64,000 nt of DNA from CAWHOW01 sp963831005. GTDB lineage: Bacteria > Bacteroidota > Bacteroidia > Bacteroidales > CG2-30-32-10. The translations under genes and the position numbers were made by a program. Under the pieces are notes generated by a model that did no database searches, was not told the DNA's origin, and saw only the letters and a list, made by a program, of their open reading frames with translations. The stretch spans positions 44,211-108,210 of the forward strand of contig CAWHOW010000039.1 of assembly GCA_963831005.1 (NCBI GenBank), in the 5' to 3' direction. Shown in pieces: positions 43,870-53,185 of the stretch. The number at the start of each line of letters is the position of its first letter. Position 1 is the first letter of the stretch.

Positions 43870-45680
43870 GTAAAGTAATAATACATATCTCTGATTTACA
43901 CGTTACTTTATATCAAAAAAGTAATGGAAATATAAATACTGAAATTGAATCGTATCTTAATACTAATTCAAGTGATTCCGGTTCAATTTATTTTATTAAT
44001 AAGTTTATTTCTAAAATTAAAGAAGATTTTAGTAAACATGAACTAATACTCATTGTTACGGGAGATATCACAGAATACGGCGAAATAGTAGAATTTGATT
44101 TTGCATATTCATATATAAAGAAGATAATTGAGGATTTAAATATAAATGTAAATAATTGTTTGATATTACCAGGTGATCATGATGTCCATAGAAGATCTTT
44201 AGATAATGAACTTGAAAAAACACCTAATAACAACTCACATTTACTGAATGACATTAAATTTAAAAACTTTTCATCGCTGTATAAAAAGATAAAAAACATA
44301 GATTTTCCGTTTAACAAACTCATTATAGACTATATTAAAATTGAAAATAAAATTATCCTTCTTGGAGTAAATTCGAATTACAAAATAAATAATGAAGGTG
44401 GTGAGGGGTTTATCCCAATTGAAGAATTCAAGCAGGAGTTTGAGGAACTAAAAAGAGAATTGAACAATAAGGAATTGAATTATATTGCTTGCTGGCATCA
44501 TAATATTAGTGCAGGCTATGAAAACACGAATAATGGTCAATGGGAATCTCAGAACAGAATACATCTAATAGCTGAATTAGAAAGGTTGAATATCAATTTT
44601 GTATTTACAGGAAATGAACATACCTCAAATTGCAAAAGTGTGCATATGGGCTCTATCTGGTCTAGTGATTGCGGAACTTTAACATCTATAAAATATGATA
44701 CTACATTTAAGATATATCCTGTAGAAATTAATGAGAATATTATACTTGAGAATAAAATTTATGCCTTACAAAAAACAAGTGGAAACGATGAACCTTATTT
44801 CTGGGATTTAAGAGAGAATAAGGCGGCCAAACAACCGCCATCTTTTGATTTATATCTGAAGAATCTTCAGACAATTAATGCAGTTAATGACATTCTCCCT
44901 CATACTGAAAGTGAAAAACTGCTAAATAAAAATGAGTTTACAAAAGTTGAATGTTATGCGAAAATCTTTTATGACAATCATGAAATAGCAGATAGACTTT
45001 ATAGTATAATAAAAAACAAAAGGCTATATCATTCAGGTCATTTTCATTGGAGTGATTCATCTAGGGCACATAACTGGATTGATGTTTCGAAATTATTAGA
45101 GAATAAAGAAGATTTATATTTTGTAAAGAATGCGATAATTAATGTTATTGAAACTTTCAATTTAGTAGATAATTGTAATTTGATTATTGGACTTGGATAT
45201 GAAGGTAATATAATCTCAAGTAAAGCATCAATCAAATTTAATATTCCATATACTTCACTTCCATATTCATATAGATACAAGGACCATCATGAATATGAAA
45301 AAAGACTTAATTACAAAAATGAAGATGGAAGATATAAGACGGTAATGATTATCTCAGATGTTGTAAACGATGGTAGAACAATTCGAAAATTAATACTTAA
45401 ACGGGAAAAAAATTTCTTTGAAAAAGTTGAAAAAATAATTGTCGTATCATTATTCTATTCGGGTCTTCAAGAAATAAATACAGACATTCTTAATTACAAT
45501 AAATTACCATCGGATTATGACTTTGAAAATGACCATGAGGTTAATAATATTGAATTTTATACTGTTAAATCTTTGAGAGTTGAAAAATGTCCATATGGTA
45601 AAAATTATAAAGATTCATGTTTTATTTATAAGGATGAACTAAGTTCTGTTCATTATTTTTACGATAAAAAAGAGAATTGA
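43866..45680 (+). CDS. metallophosphoesterase fused to a phosphoribosyltransferase-like domain
   Basis: 604 residues. N-terminal calcineurin-type phosphoesterase: Asp10-x-His12 (ISDLHV), GD at 66-67, GDHD at 103-106, HH at 211-212, and GNEH at 249-252 where most relatives have GHxH. C-terminal orotate-PRTase-like domain from about 385: YHSGHFHWSDSSRAHNWID, LIIGLGYEGN, and the PRPP loop MIISDVVNDGRT at 494-505. I infer that it makes, senses or destroys a nucleotide-type signal together with the two preceding genes. No signal peptide, so cytoplasmic. Last gene of the operon; a REP-type element follows. Confidence 0.82.
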   Translation: MSKVIIHISDLHVTLYQKSNGNINTEIESYLNTNSSDSGSIYFINKFISKIKEDFSKHELILIVTGDITEYGEIVEFDFAYSYIKKIIEDLNINVNNCLILPGDHDVHRRSLDNELEKTPNNNSHLLNDIKFKNFSSLYKKIKNIDFPFNKLIIDYIKIENKIILLGVNSNYKINNEGGEGFIPIEEFKQEFEELKRELNNKELNYIACWHHNISAGYENTNNGQWESQNRIHLIAELERLNINFVFTGNEHTSNCKSVHMGSIWSSDCGTLTSIKYDTTFKIYPVEINENIILENKIYALQKTSGNDEPYFWDLRENKAAKQPPSFDLYLKNLQTINAVNDILPHTESEKLLNKNEFTKVECYAKIFYDNHEIADRLYSIIKNKRLYHSGHFHWSDSSRAHNWIDVSKLLENKEDLYFVKNAIINVIETFNLVDNCNLIIGLGYEGNIISSKASIKFNIPYTSLPYSYRYKDHHEYEKRLNYKNEDGRYKTVMIISDVVNDGRTIRKLILKREKNFFEKVEKIIVVSLFYSGLQEINTDILNYNKLPSDYDFENDHEVNNIEFYTVKSLRVEKCPYGKNYKDSCFIYKDELSSVHYFYDKKEN

Positions 45681-45761
45681 AGAATATATAAAGTGTGATA
45701 AGAATTAGCTATTATGCAGTAGGAATCACATTATTATCTTTATTCCAAAAACTTCGATATC

Positions 45762-46235
45762 GCTCGTAAAGTTTCGCGCTCGGCTGGCTGTGGGAGGAAG
45801 GTATGGTAATAGCGGCAAAAATGAAGGTGAAGAAAACGCAATAAAAATAATAAAGACTCCGTAGGAGTCGGATATTGGTAAAAAGCAATATATAAATGAA
45901 ACATCCCGCTCCGTAGGAGCGGAACATTTATATAAAGCAGGAACTTTACCAACATCATGTCCCTATGGGACAAATAAAAAATATGGCAAACACCCTTAAT
46001 GGTGCTCGTTAAGTTTCGCGCACGACTGGCTGTGGGAAAAAGGTATGGTAATAACGGCAATAAATGATGGTGAAGAAAAGGCAATAAAAATAATAAAGAC
46101 TCCGTAGGAGTCGGATATTGGTAAAAAGCAATTCATAATGAAACATCCCGCTCCGTAGGAGCGGAACATTTATATAAAGCAGGAACTTTACCAACATCAT
46201 GTCCCTATGGGACAAATAACAAAACTATGGCAAAT
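45762..46235. repeat. tandem duplicate of about 243 bp carrying REP palindromes
   Basis: Copy 1 (about 45762-46003) and copy 2 (about 46004-46235) match almost throughout, and the second runs into the transposase start. Each holds three hairpins: GACTCC-GTA-GGAGTC (45855, 46098), CCGCTCC-GTA-GGAGCGG (45906, 46149) and GTCCC-TAT-GGGAC (45959, 46201). Copy 1 even contains the first four codons of the transposase (ATGGCAAACACC). Confidence 0.9.
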
Positions 46236-46688
46236 ACTTATTCACAAATTACCATTCAGTTAATTTTCGCCGTAAGAAATAGAGAAGCTATGATCGCTTC
46301 CTCTTTTCGGGAAACTTTACATAAATATATAACAGGTATTATCAAAAATCAGAAACAAAAACTTTTGGCCATTAATTCCGTTTCCGACCATATTCATATT
46401 CTTATAGGACAGTCGCCTTCATGCTGTTTATCAGATTTAGTGCGGGAAATTAAATCAGAATCATCACGATTTATCAATGAAAATAAATATTCAAAATTCA
46501 AATTTTACTGGCAGGAAGGTTTTGGCTCATTCTCATATAGTCGATCTCAACGCGACAATGTGATAAAATATATAATGAATCAGGAAATTCATCATCAAAA
46601 GAAAACGTTTAAAGAAGAATATCTGGAATTTTTAAAGGAGTTTGAAATTGATTTTGACAGCGCTTATCTCTTCGATTTTTTTGAATGA
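46227..46688 (+). mobile_element. IS200/REP-associated (RAYT-like) Y1 transposase
   Basis: 153 residues of the Y1 transposase family. The HUH motif is His55-x-His57 (DHIHILIG), and the candidate nucleophile is Tyr115 (VIKYIMNQEIHH). It also has YWQEGFGSFSYS. Such single-domain HUH enzymes cut and join single-stranded DNA at hairpins. GCGCACGACTGGCTGT upstream (46018-46033) and GCGCACGCCTGGCTGT downstream (46701-46716) bracket it as direct repeats, with REP hairpins between. It is probably the enzyme that spread these palindromes. It appears full length. Confidence 0.88.
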
Positions 46689-46728
46689 ATGTCATGATTA
46701 GCGCACGCCTGGCTGTCTTTTTTAGTAA

Positions 46729-46778
46729 TGAGTTATGAGTAATGAGTAGTGAGTAATGAGTAAGGAGTAGAGAGTAAT
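46729..46778. repeat. GAGTAATGAGT low-complexity tract
   Basis: Short imperfect repeats of the form GAGTAATGAGTAGT. Similar tracts occur after radC (9247-9275) and after the 284-residue gene (40836-40865). No gene is visible in 46689-46967. Confidence 0.7.
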
Positions 46779-46967
46779 ATCCCCAACACGTTTGTCACAT
46801 TGAGGAGGAGCAGCGCGACGTCTCGAAATGGGACTAAGGGAATAAGTATTTCCTGTAATTTATACCGATGCGGTATCTGTAATAGTCCAATGAATTGTAT
46901 TATAACAGCTACTCTATCGGCATAATACCAAGTTCAATTATGGACTAATTTGTACTGTGTAATGGTA

Positions 46968-47327
46968 TTACACCATAATATATGGTCTCAAAGAAATATC
47001 AAAAGCCGATATATCACCAATAATTTCAGTAGTTTTAAAATCATCAGATATTCTTATCCAGCAACAACTTCTTTTATCTTTTTTGACATTTTTAATAATG
47101 AATTTCTTTATTTTAAGCATACCTGTTACTGCAAACTCATCATCAGTATCAAAACTAATTAATAGTATGCCATTACTATCACTATTTGGAACAAGTTTTT
47201 TGCCGTCAATAATTCCGGTTAATACGGTATCACAATATAACGCTACTTCAAATGCAATTTCTGAACAATCACAAATCTTAGTGTCAATTGCAATGATATT
47301 ATTTTTATTTATTCTTCTCAGTCCCAT
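46968..47327 (-). CDS. hypothetical protein, 119 aa
   Basis: It starts MGLRRINKNNIIAIDTKI. Alternating strands such as EVALYCDTVLTGIIDGKKL, GILLISFDTDDEFAVTG and WIRISDDFKTTEIIGDISAF give a globular, beta-rich look with five cysteines. No family is recognised. It stands alone between the REP element and a low-complexity gap in the accessory block. Confidence 0.5.
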   Translation of the reverse strand: MGLRRINKNNIIAIDTKICDCSEIAFEVALYCDTVLTGIIDGKKLVPNSDSNGILLISFDTDDEFAVTGMLKIKKFIIKNVKKDKRSCCWIRISDDFKTTEIIGDISAFDISLRPYIMV

Positions 47328-47857
47328 AATGAATAATTTTGATTAACAAATGTAAAGAAAATTATAAAATAAGAGTGTAGAAAGAGTCCCGATTTATTAT
47401 TGCCTGCATGTGGGAAAATATGAATTGAGCAAATAAAAAGTAAATAGATAATAGAAAACAGCAAATAGAAAATTGAATGGGTGAATGGGGAAAGCGGGGA
47501 ATGGGAGAAGTTAGCAGTTACTTTGTGAACCTTTGCGCCTTAGTGCCTTTGTGGCAAAATTGAAATCCGCAAGTGAAGAACAAGTGAAAAATAGAACAAG
47601 CGAACATTTGAACAATCGAATGAAGAAGAAGTAAGCAATTGGCAGTATGCAGTCAGCAGAGAAGAATTAATTGGAGACTGAGAATTGAAAACTGGAGACT
47701 GGAAAAAGAAGGCAGTGGCAGGAGGCAGTTAATAAGTAATCGGTGAACGGTAACAAAATCAGTGGGGATCAGTATTTTCAGTATCATCAGTGTTCTATTT
47801 AAAGAACAATTTGTATAGAATAATTTATTAATTTTACAGTATCGAAAAATAAATAAC
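47328..47857. other. low-complexity intergenic region, no gene
   Basis: About 530 bases of short phrases (AGTAAATAGATAATAG, GGGTGAATGGGG, CTTTGCGCCTTAGTGCC, GGAGACTGAGAATTG) that recur in other gaps of this window. I see no credible coding frame, RNA or terminator. The promoter of the following toxin-antitoxin pair probably lies near its right end. Confidence 0.6.
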
Positions 47858-48106
47858 ATGAACCTTATAAAAGAAAAACTGAAACTGAAAAATCAGATTG
47901 ATCAGATACAGGATGAAGAATTTCTGATGTTATTGAAAAACCTGTTATCCTATTCGGAACATAAGAAATTTTCCACACCTCTTTCGCTGGAAGAATATAA
48001 TCAAAAGCTGGAAGAATCGGAGGTTGCGTATTCGCAGGGGAAAGTTAAAAAACATAAAGATTTGCTGAAAGAAGTTGAAAATTGGAAACAAAAAGCAAAG
48101 AAATAA
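47858..48106 (+). CDS. type II antitoxin-like protein
   Basis: 82 residues, mostly helical and charged: EEFLMLLKNLLSYSEHKKFS, then TPLSLEEYNQKLEESEVAYSQG and a basic tail. This is the common form of Bacteroidota antitoxins that pair with ParE/RelE toxins, with the toxin-wrapping helix at the C-terminus. It overlaps the toxin gene by 25 bases, as expected for a coupled pair. Confidence 0.8.
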   Translation: MNLIKEKLKLKNQIDQIQDEEFLMLLKNLLSYSEHKKFSTPLSLEEYNQKLEESEVAYSQGKVKKHKDLLKEVENWKQKAKK

Positions 48107-48390
48107 TCTGGACAGAACCTGCTGTACAAGATTTGCAGGGAATTTACAATTATCTTGCCGAACGTTCAGTATTAGCAGCTAACAGAATAATCAGTTTATT
48201 AACCGCAGCGCCTGAATCCATTGCACGGAGTGGTTTTACAAAATCTATAGCCATAGATGAGTATAATCCAAAATACAGAAGAATTATTGCGGGAAATTAT
48301 AAGCTCCTTTTCACGGTTAGAAAAAATATCATCGTTATTCACAGGATCTTTGACACACGACAAAATCCTGAAAAATTGAAAAAATTATAA
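48082..48390 (+). CDS. RelE/ParE-family toxin
   Basis: 102 residues. KEIIWTEPAVQDLQGIYNYL and KYRRIIAGNYKLLFTV, then IIVIHRIFDTRQNPEKL, follow the ParE/RelE fold (W-x-x-A-xx-DL start, the central RR...YRL strand and the C-terminal DTRQNP). It either poisons gyrase (ParE) or cuts mRNA (RelE); the DTRQNP tail favours ParE. The start is a TTG inside the antitoxin gene. Confidence 0.85.
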   Translation: METKSKEIIWTEPAVQDLQGIYNYLAERSVLAANRIISLLTAAPESIARSGFTKSIAIDEYNPKYRRIIAGNYKLLFTVRKNIIVIHRIFDTRQNPEKLKKL

Positions 48391-48511
48391 CATGGATGTA
48401 TCTTCAACCAGTAAACAGTAATACCGATAACTGATAACCTCCTATATACGAACAGTTGAACTTCATACGGAAAAAATTAGTAATTTTGAAAATCAATTTA
48501 AATACGCTATT

Positions 48512-48721
48512 ATGAAGACAGTTATTGTAAATATTCCTGAAAAGAAAGAAGATTTCTTTTTGTCGTTATTCAAAAAAAACAAATTGAAAACGCGTGTTTT
48601 AACAGAAGAAGAAAAAGAGGACATGGCAATTGCAAAATGGATTAACGAAGGTATGCAAAGCGAAGATGTACCCGCAGAAAAAGTTTACGAACACTTGCGA
48701 AAACATGGAGTTGATTGTTAA
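48512..48721 (+). CDS. type II antitoxin-like protein
   Basis: 69 residues: a short strand MKTVIVNIPEKKEDFFLSLF, then KTRVLTEEEKEDMAIAKWI and an amphipathic C-terminal helix. The N-terminal strand and acidic middle suggest an antitoxin. It overlaps the following RelE-like gene by 17 bases, the normal layout for such pairs. Confidence 0.75.
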   Translation: MKTVIVNIPEKKEDFFLSLFKKNKLKTRVLTEEEKEDMAIAKWINEGMQSEDVPAEKVYEHLRKHGVDC

Positions 48722-48974
48722 AGGAACATTTTACCGTGATGTTGCCACACACACCAATCGCTATCTTTTACAGGCAGTGTTTGATGCTATGCGCAATGTT
48801 GAAAGTGCCAAATCTATTTCAGTAATCCTTAACATAAAGAAATTAAGGAAATATAAAAACTTATATCGAATAAAGGTTTCTGACGATTATAGGATAGGTT
48901 TAATAATCCGAAAGAATACCGTATGGTTTGTAAGGTTCGGACACAGAAGCGCCTTCTATAAATATTTTCCGTAA
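48705..48974 (+). CDS. RelE-family mRNA interferase-like toxin
   Basis: The ATG at 48705 (MELIVKGTFYRDVATHTNR) fits the family; the open frame begins earlier but overlaps the antitoxin too far. 89 residues. LRKYKNLYRIKVSDDYRIGL and WFVRFGHRSAFYKYFP carry the RelE-type YRIKVSDYRIG core and the C-terminal His-Arg pattern of ribosome-dependent mRNA interferases. Second toxin-antitoxin pair of the block. Confidence 0.82.
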   Translation: MELIVKGTFYRDVATHTNRYLLQAVFDAMRNVESAKSISVILNIKKLRKYKNLYRIKVSDDYRIGLIIRKNTVWFVRFGHRSAFYKYFP

Positions 48975-49178
48975 AAATACAGCAAACAGAAGATAGCAAA
49001 TGGAAAACAGGAGGCAGCGGCAGTAAGGAGTTAATCAGAAACGGTAATTCCGAAAACTGATAACCGTTTACCGATAATACTTTCTCTGTGAACCTCTGTG
49101 CTTCGCCTCGGCGAACTCTGTGCCCTCTGTGGTTAGCTTATTACGGGAAAAATTAACAATGTTTGACAAATGCCGAAT

Positions 49179-51905
49179 CTAAAATCCGTAGGTCTCTATT
49201 TTATTAAATTTACCATAAGCAGGCAGTTCAACATAATTCATTCCGGGTAAATTTATAGGTAAGCCTGCTACTCCTTGCTGCAAGCTTTCTTCTATTTTTA
49301 TATTCATTACTAATTTAATGTTTGCTATTTCCAGACCAATTGACTCTCCTTCATTAACGCCAATTATTTCAGCATCTTTCCGGTTTACATATATCCATGG
49401 TTCAATAATTCTTTGAGCTATGGCTGGTCCTAACGAACTTAATTCTTCACTTCCGAAAATATGATAAACAGGAACAATGAGCCACTGATCCTTTTGTTGC
49501 TCAACACTTGTTGGACTCATGTTGAAATACGAATAACTGTTTTCCTGTTTTGGCTCAATAAGCCTGATACCGGGATCGCCGCCTTTTAAGGAACCATTAG
49601 GTTCATCCAGATACCCATACATTGCCTGAACTGAATTCCATCCGGGAGTCCAGTAAAACGGCACAAGAGATGATGGTGGTTGTTCCTGCCGGCCTTCCAT
49701 GCTAAAAGTCAATGGAGAATCATCGTCCTCTGAAATCTTTGTTTCACTAACCGCTACCTTAGCATTCATCGCAGTCCTGGCACTGTAACGTAAACTTTGC
49801 CTTGGTATCTTTGCATTGAACATTCTGAAGTCAGCATCAGGCATATATTCTCTTAACTTTGAAAACACCTGCAATTCATTGACCATAGCTGTAACTACTT
49901 CATCAAAACATTTCCAGGGTTCTTCCTGTTTATTATCTTTTATCTTTTTAATGTCTGCTATCCATCGCCAGCTTTCCTTTACCTGGTCTTTATTTACAAG
50001 AGCCTTATAATAGCGTTGTGCACGGCTTTCATTATTAACTATCGTTCCTTCTGATTCGGCAAATGTGGAGACAGGAACTAATATAGTTGCCCGCCCTGCC
50101 GTTCTATTCATTGTGTGGTCAAGCACAATTATTTGTTTGCTCCTGTCAAAAAGATGATTGATTGAATCCTCAGTTGCTCTTCTATACAAGTCATTTTCCA
50201 ATATCACTAATGTATCTATTTCTTCATTAGTCGCCATTGAGATAGCATCATTAAGTGATCTGCCCGGAATTAATGCCATTCCCATGCTGTTGCATTCAGG
50301 TAATACAACGCTAAGCATCACATCAGGATTAGATGACAGCAGTGAGATAGAGATATTTAATGCTGCGTGCAGTATATCTTCATCACCCTGGTTAATACCA
50401 GTAATGATCAAAGGGTGTTTAGCATTTTTTAACGAGAGAGCTATTTTTTCAGCAAGCTCCTGTTGATCTGTTGAAATTAAATTTACGCTAGGTGCATCAG
50501 CATTTAATATAGCTGCAATAGCAAATCCCAGGTCTGCTATATCTGTAGTTGAAGCTCTGTAAATTGTTTCTGCAATATCGTCAAGTTTATCTTTAATTGG
50601 TGTGGCAATATATACAGGGCTTTTTGTATCCTGTGCCAGTTCCCTTACCGGTGCATCGTTCCATAATGGAATACCTGTTGTTTTTGCAGCTTCGTTTGGC
50701 ACATTTCGAATTGCCTGACGTAAAGCAAGCGCAATCATAGGCGCCGTGTTTGTCATGTCTTCACCAAGAATTAGGATAGCATCAGCTTTCTCAATTTGTT
50801 TCAATGATGGTGTCTTAACACCACTGTTTTGAAAAAAGTCAATTGCGCTTTTGGTCATATCCTGCTCTCTTTTGGATATGCCATGATAGAAATTCTCTTT
50901 CCCTACAAGTGCTGATAATGCAAAGTTAGATTCAAGGGACGCTTTGGGAGACCCTATTCCAATGACCTTTTTGTTCTTTGTAAAAGCTTCATTAAATATT
51001 GAATTTAATTTTTCATTTTCAACTTCCTGCAAATCTTCATTTTTTGTTAAATGAATTTTCGTTCTTCTGATCCTTTTTTCATCATTAACAAATTCATAAC
51101 CGAACCTTCCGCGGTCGCAAATAAAATAACCATTCACAGCCCCATTATACCTGCTCATTACTCGTCTGATTGATCCGTAACGCTCACTGACAATGGTATT
51201 GCATCCAACACTACAATGCACACAAATTGAAGGAGCGTTTGAAAGATCCCATTTACGGGTGAAATGTTTTTTCAACGTCTTATCCGTAAAAACACCCGTA
51301 GGACAAACCTCCACCAGGTTTCCACTGAATTCATTTTCCAGCGTTCCATCTTCGTGGCGTCCGAAATAAACATGATTATGCGAACCAAAAACATTCAGGT
51401 CTTTACCCCCTGCATAATCCCTGTAAAACCTCACACAACGGTAACATTGAATACAGCGGTTCATTTCATGATTAATGAATGGACCGAGATCCTGATCAGA
51501 ATACGTTCTCTTTTTAAAATCATATCGCCTGTAGTTATGACCGGTCATTACAGTCATATCCTGCAAAAAGCATTCACCGCCTTCATCACAAACAGGACAA
51601 TCATGAGGATGATTTGTCATCAGGCTTTCAATAACAGCAGCACGGAAAGCTTTAGCTTCATCGTCCTCAATGGAAATGATCATTCCATCTGTCACAGCTT
51701 CCATGCACGACATTATTATTTTGCCTTGCTTATCGTTATTATCTTTAAATTTCTTTACGGCACAGAGCCTGCATGCACCCACAGAGCCTAGTGCAGGATG
51801 AAAACAGAAATGAGGAATATCCAAACCCAATGCCAGGCAAGTTTCAAGAAGATTCTTGCCGGGTTTTACTTCATAATGTTTTCCATCTATCCTGATATTG
51901 ATCAT
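49179..51905 (-). CDS. nuoG: NADH-quinone oxidoreductase subunit G
   Basis: The ATG at 51905 (MINIRIDGKHYEV) has GGAGGT nine bases before it, and lies 3 bases after the nuoF stop, so I prefer it to a start six codons up inside nuoF. About 908 residues. N-terminal 2Fe-2S ferredoxin domain (CFHPALGSVGACRLC), His-Cys 4Fe-4S site (HPHDCPVCDEGGECFLQDM), CIQCYRCVRFYRD, and a molybdopterin-like part with CVHCSVGCNT. It moves electrons from NuoF to NuoI. Last gene before the accessory block. Confidence 0.96.
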   Translation of the reverse strand: MINIRIDGKHYEVKPGKNLLETCLALGLDIPHFCFHPALGSVGACRLCAVKKFKDNNDKQGKIIMSCMEAVTDGMIISIEDDEAKAFRAAVIESLMTNHPHDCPVCDEGGECFLQDMTVMTGHNYRRYDFKKRTYSDQDLGPFINHEMNRCIQCYRCVRFYRDYAGGKDLNVFGSHNHVYFGRHEDGTLENEFSGNLVEVCPTGVFTDKTLKKHFTRKWDLSNAPSICVHCSVGCNTIVSERYGSIRRVMSRYNGAVNGYFICDRGRFGYEFVNDEKRIRRTKIHLTKNEDLQEVENEKLNSIFNEAFTKNKKVIGIGSPKASLESNFALSALVGKENFYHGISKREQDMTKSAIDFFQNSGVKTPSLKQIEKADAILILGEDMTNTAPMIALALRQAIRNVPNEAAKTTGIPLWNDAPVRELAQDTKSPVYIATPIKDKLDDIAETIYRASTTDIADLGFAIAAILNADAPSVNLISTDQQELAEKIALSLKNAKHPLIITGINQGDEDILHAALNISISLLSSNPDVMLSVVLPECNSMGMALIPGRSLNDAISMATNEEIDTLVILENDLYRRATEDSINHLFDRSKQIIVLDHTMNRTAGRATILVPVSTFAESEGTIVNNESRAQRYYKALVNKDQVKESWRWIADIKKIKDNKQEEPWKCFDEVVTAMVNELQVFSKLREYMPDADFRMFNAKIPRQSLRYSARTAMNAKVAVSETKISEDDDSPLTFSMEGRQEQPPSSLVPFYWTPGWNSVQAMYGYLDEPNGSLKGGDPGIRLIEPKQENSYSYFNMSPTSVEQQKDQWLIVPVYHIFGSEELSSLGPAIAQRIIEPWIYVNRKDAEIIGVNEGESIGLEIANIKLVMNIKIEESLQQGVAGLPINLPGMNYVELPAYGKFNKIETYGF

Positions 51906-51907
51906 GC

Positions 51908-53179
51908 TTACCTCCAGGGACATTTTTTTTCATTTATATGCTTTACAAAATCATCATAAAAATACTTAAGCCCGCTTTGTAAAGGTTCTGTAGCTCCGGG
52001 TGCATGAGCACAAAACGTATTACCGGGACCCATATATTTTGTGTGAAACTTTAATGTATCAAGGTATTCCATTTTACCGCTTCCATTCTCAATTGATGCA
52101 AGCATTTTTTCAACCCAGGGAAGTCCTTCCCTGCATGGGGTACACCATCCACAACTTTCAAGTGCAAAGAATTTTTCAATATTATGTATGAATGCAACCG
52201 GGCATGTCCTGTCGTCAAGGATGATCATGGTTCCTGTTCCCAGCCTGCTTCCTACAGCAGCCACATTTGAGAAATCCATTTTAACATCAAGATGTTCTTC
52301 AACTAGGAAATCTGTTGAAGCTCCACCGGGTATCACACCTCTGAATTTATATCCATCCAACATTCCACCGGCATGTTCTTCGAGTAATTCACGCATAGTT
52401 ATTCCCAATGGTAATTCCCATAGACCGGGCTTTTTCACTCTTCCGCTTACTCCATAAAGTTTTGTTCCACCGGTTCCGGTCAGGCTTAGATCCTTAAACC
52501 ACTTTGCCCCATGTTCCAATATATGCGAAACATAAGATAGCGTCTCAACATTATTCATGATCGTAGGCTTTCCAAACAGACCACTGATTGCAGCAAATGG
52601 TGGTTTGGTGCGTGGTATGGCTCTTTTCCCTTCCAATGAATTAAACAGGGCTGTTTCTTCACCACAGATATACCTGCCAGCACTTGAATGAAAAATAATA
52701 TCAAGGCTGAAGCCAGTGCCTAATATATTCTCGCCAAGATATCCTACTTCATAAGCTTCTGCAATTGCTTTGCGAATTTCAACCTCAGCTTTTTTATATG
52801 CCCAACGTGTAAAAATAAATGCTTTATCAGCTTGCAAAGCATAAGCTGAAATAATCATTCCGGCAATCAACTGATGCGGGTTTCCTTCGAGCAGATATCG
52901 ATCCTTAAATGTTCCGGGTTCCATTTCATCAGCATTACAAACAAGGTATTTCTGTTGGACCTTATCAGCTGTTGGTACAAAGCTCCATTTAACTCCTGAA
53001 GGAAATCCTGCACCACCTCTGCCTAAAAGATTAGAATCTAAAACAACCTTCTTTACTTCATCGGGAGTCATTTCAGTAAGAGCCTTATACAGACTTGAAT
53101 AACCGCCTACTTTCTTGTAATCATTCAGATTAAGAGGAGGAGAACCGGGTGTGATATGTTTGGTCAAAGGTCTTTCCAT
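51908..53179 (-). CDS. nuoF: NADH-quinone oxidoreductase subunit F
   Basis: 423 residues. NADH motif LLGRGGAGFPSGVKWSF, FMN motif CNADEMEPGTFKDR, YICGEETALFNSLEG, and the 4Fe-4S site ESCGWCTPCREG with the distal Cys in NTFCAHAPG. It oxidises NADH and passes electrons to NuoE/NuoG. It is placed between nuoE (6-base gap) and nuoG (2-base gap). Confidence 0.97.
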   Translation of the reverse strand: MERPLTKHITPGSPPLNLNDYKKVGGYSSLYKALTEMTPDEVKKVVLDSNLLGRGGAGFPSGVKWSFVPTADKVQQKYLVCNADEMEPGTFKDRYLLEGNPHQLIAGMIISAYALQADKAFIFTRWAYKKAEVEIRKAIAEAYEVGYLGENILGTGFSLDIIFHSSAGRYICGEETALFNSLEGKRAIPRTKPPFAAISGLFGKPTIMNNVETLSYVSHILEHGAKWFKDLSLTGTGGTKLYGVSGRVKKPGLWELPLGITMRELLEEHAGGMLDGYKFRGVIPGGASTDFLVEEHLDVKMDFSNVAAVGSRLGTGTMIILDDRTCPVAFIHNIEKFFALESCGWCTPCREGLPWVEKMLASIENGSGKMEYLDTLKFHTKYMGPGNTFCAHAPGATEPLQSGLKYFYDDFVKHINEKKCPWR

Positions 53180-53185
53180 GTCAGG

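Noticed and set aside
45712..46215. Open frames antisense to the REP repeat copies
   Set aside because: They are made of the duplicated hairpin unit and match each other only because of the duplication.
34847..49178. Prophage or integrative element
   Set aside because: No integrase, phage structural, relaxase or conjugation genes and no clear attachment repeats; only a small HUH transposase is present.
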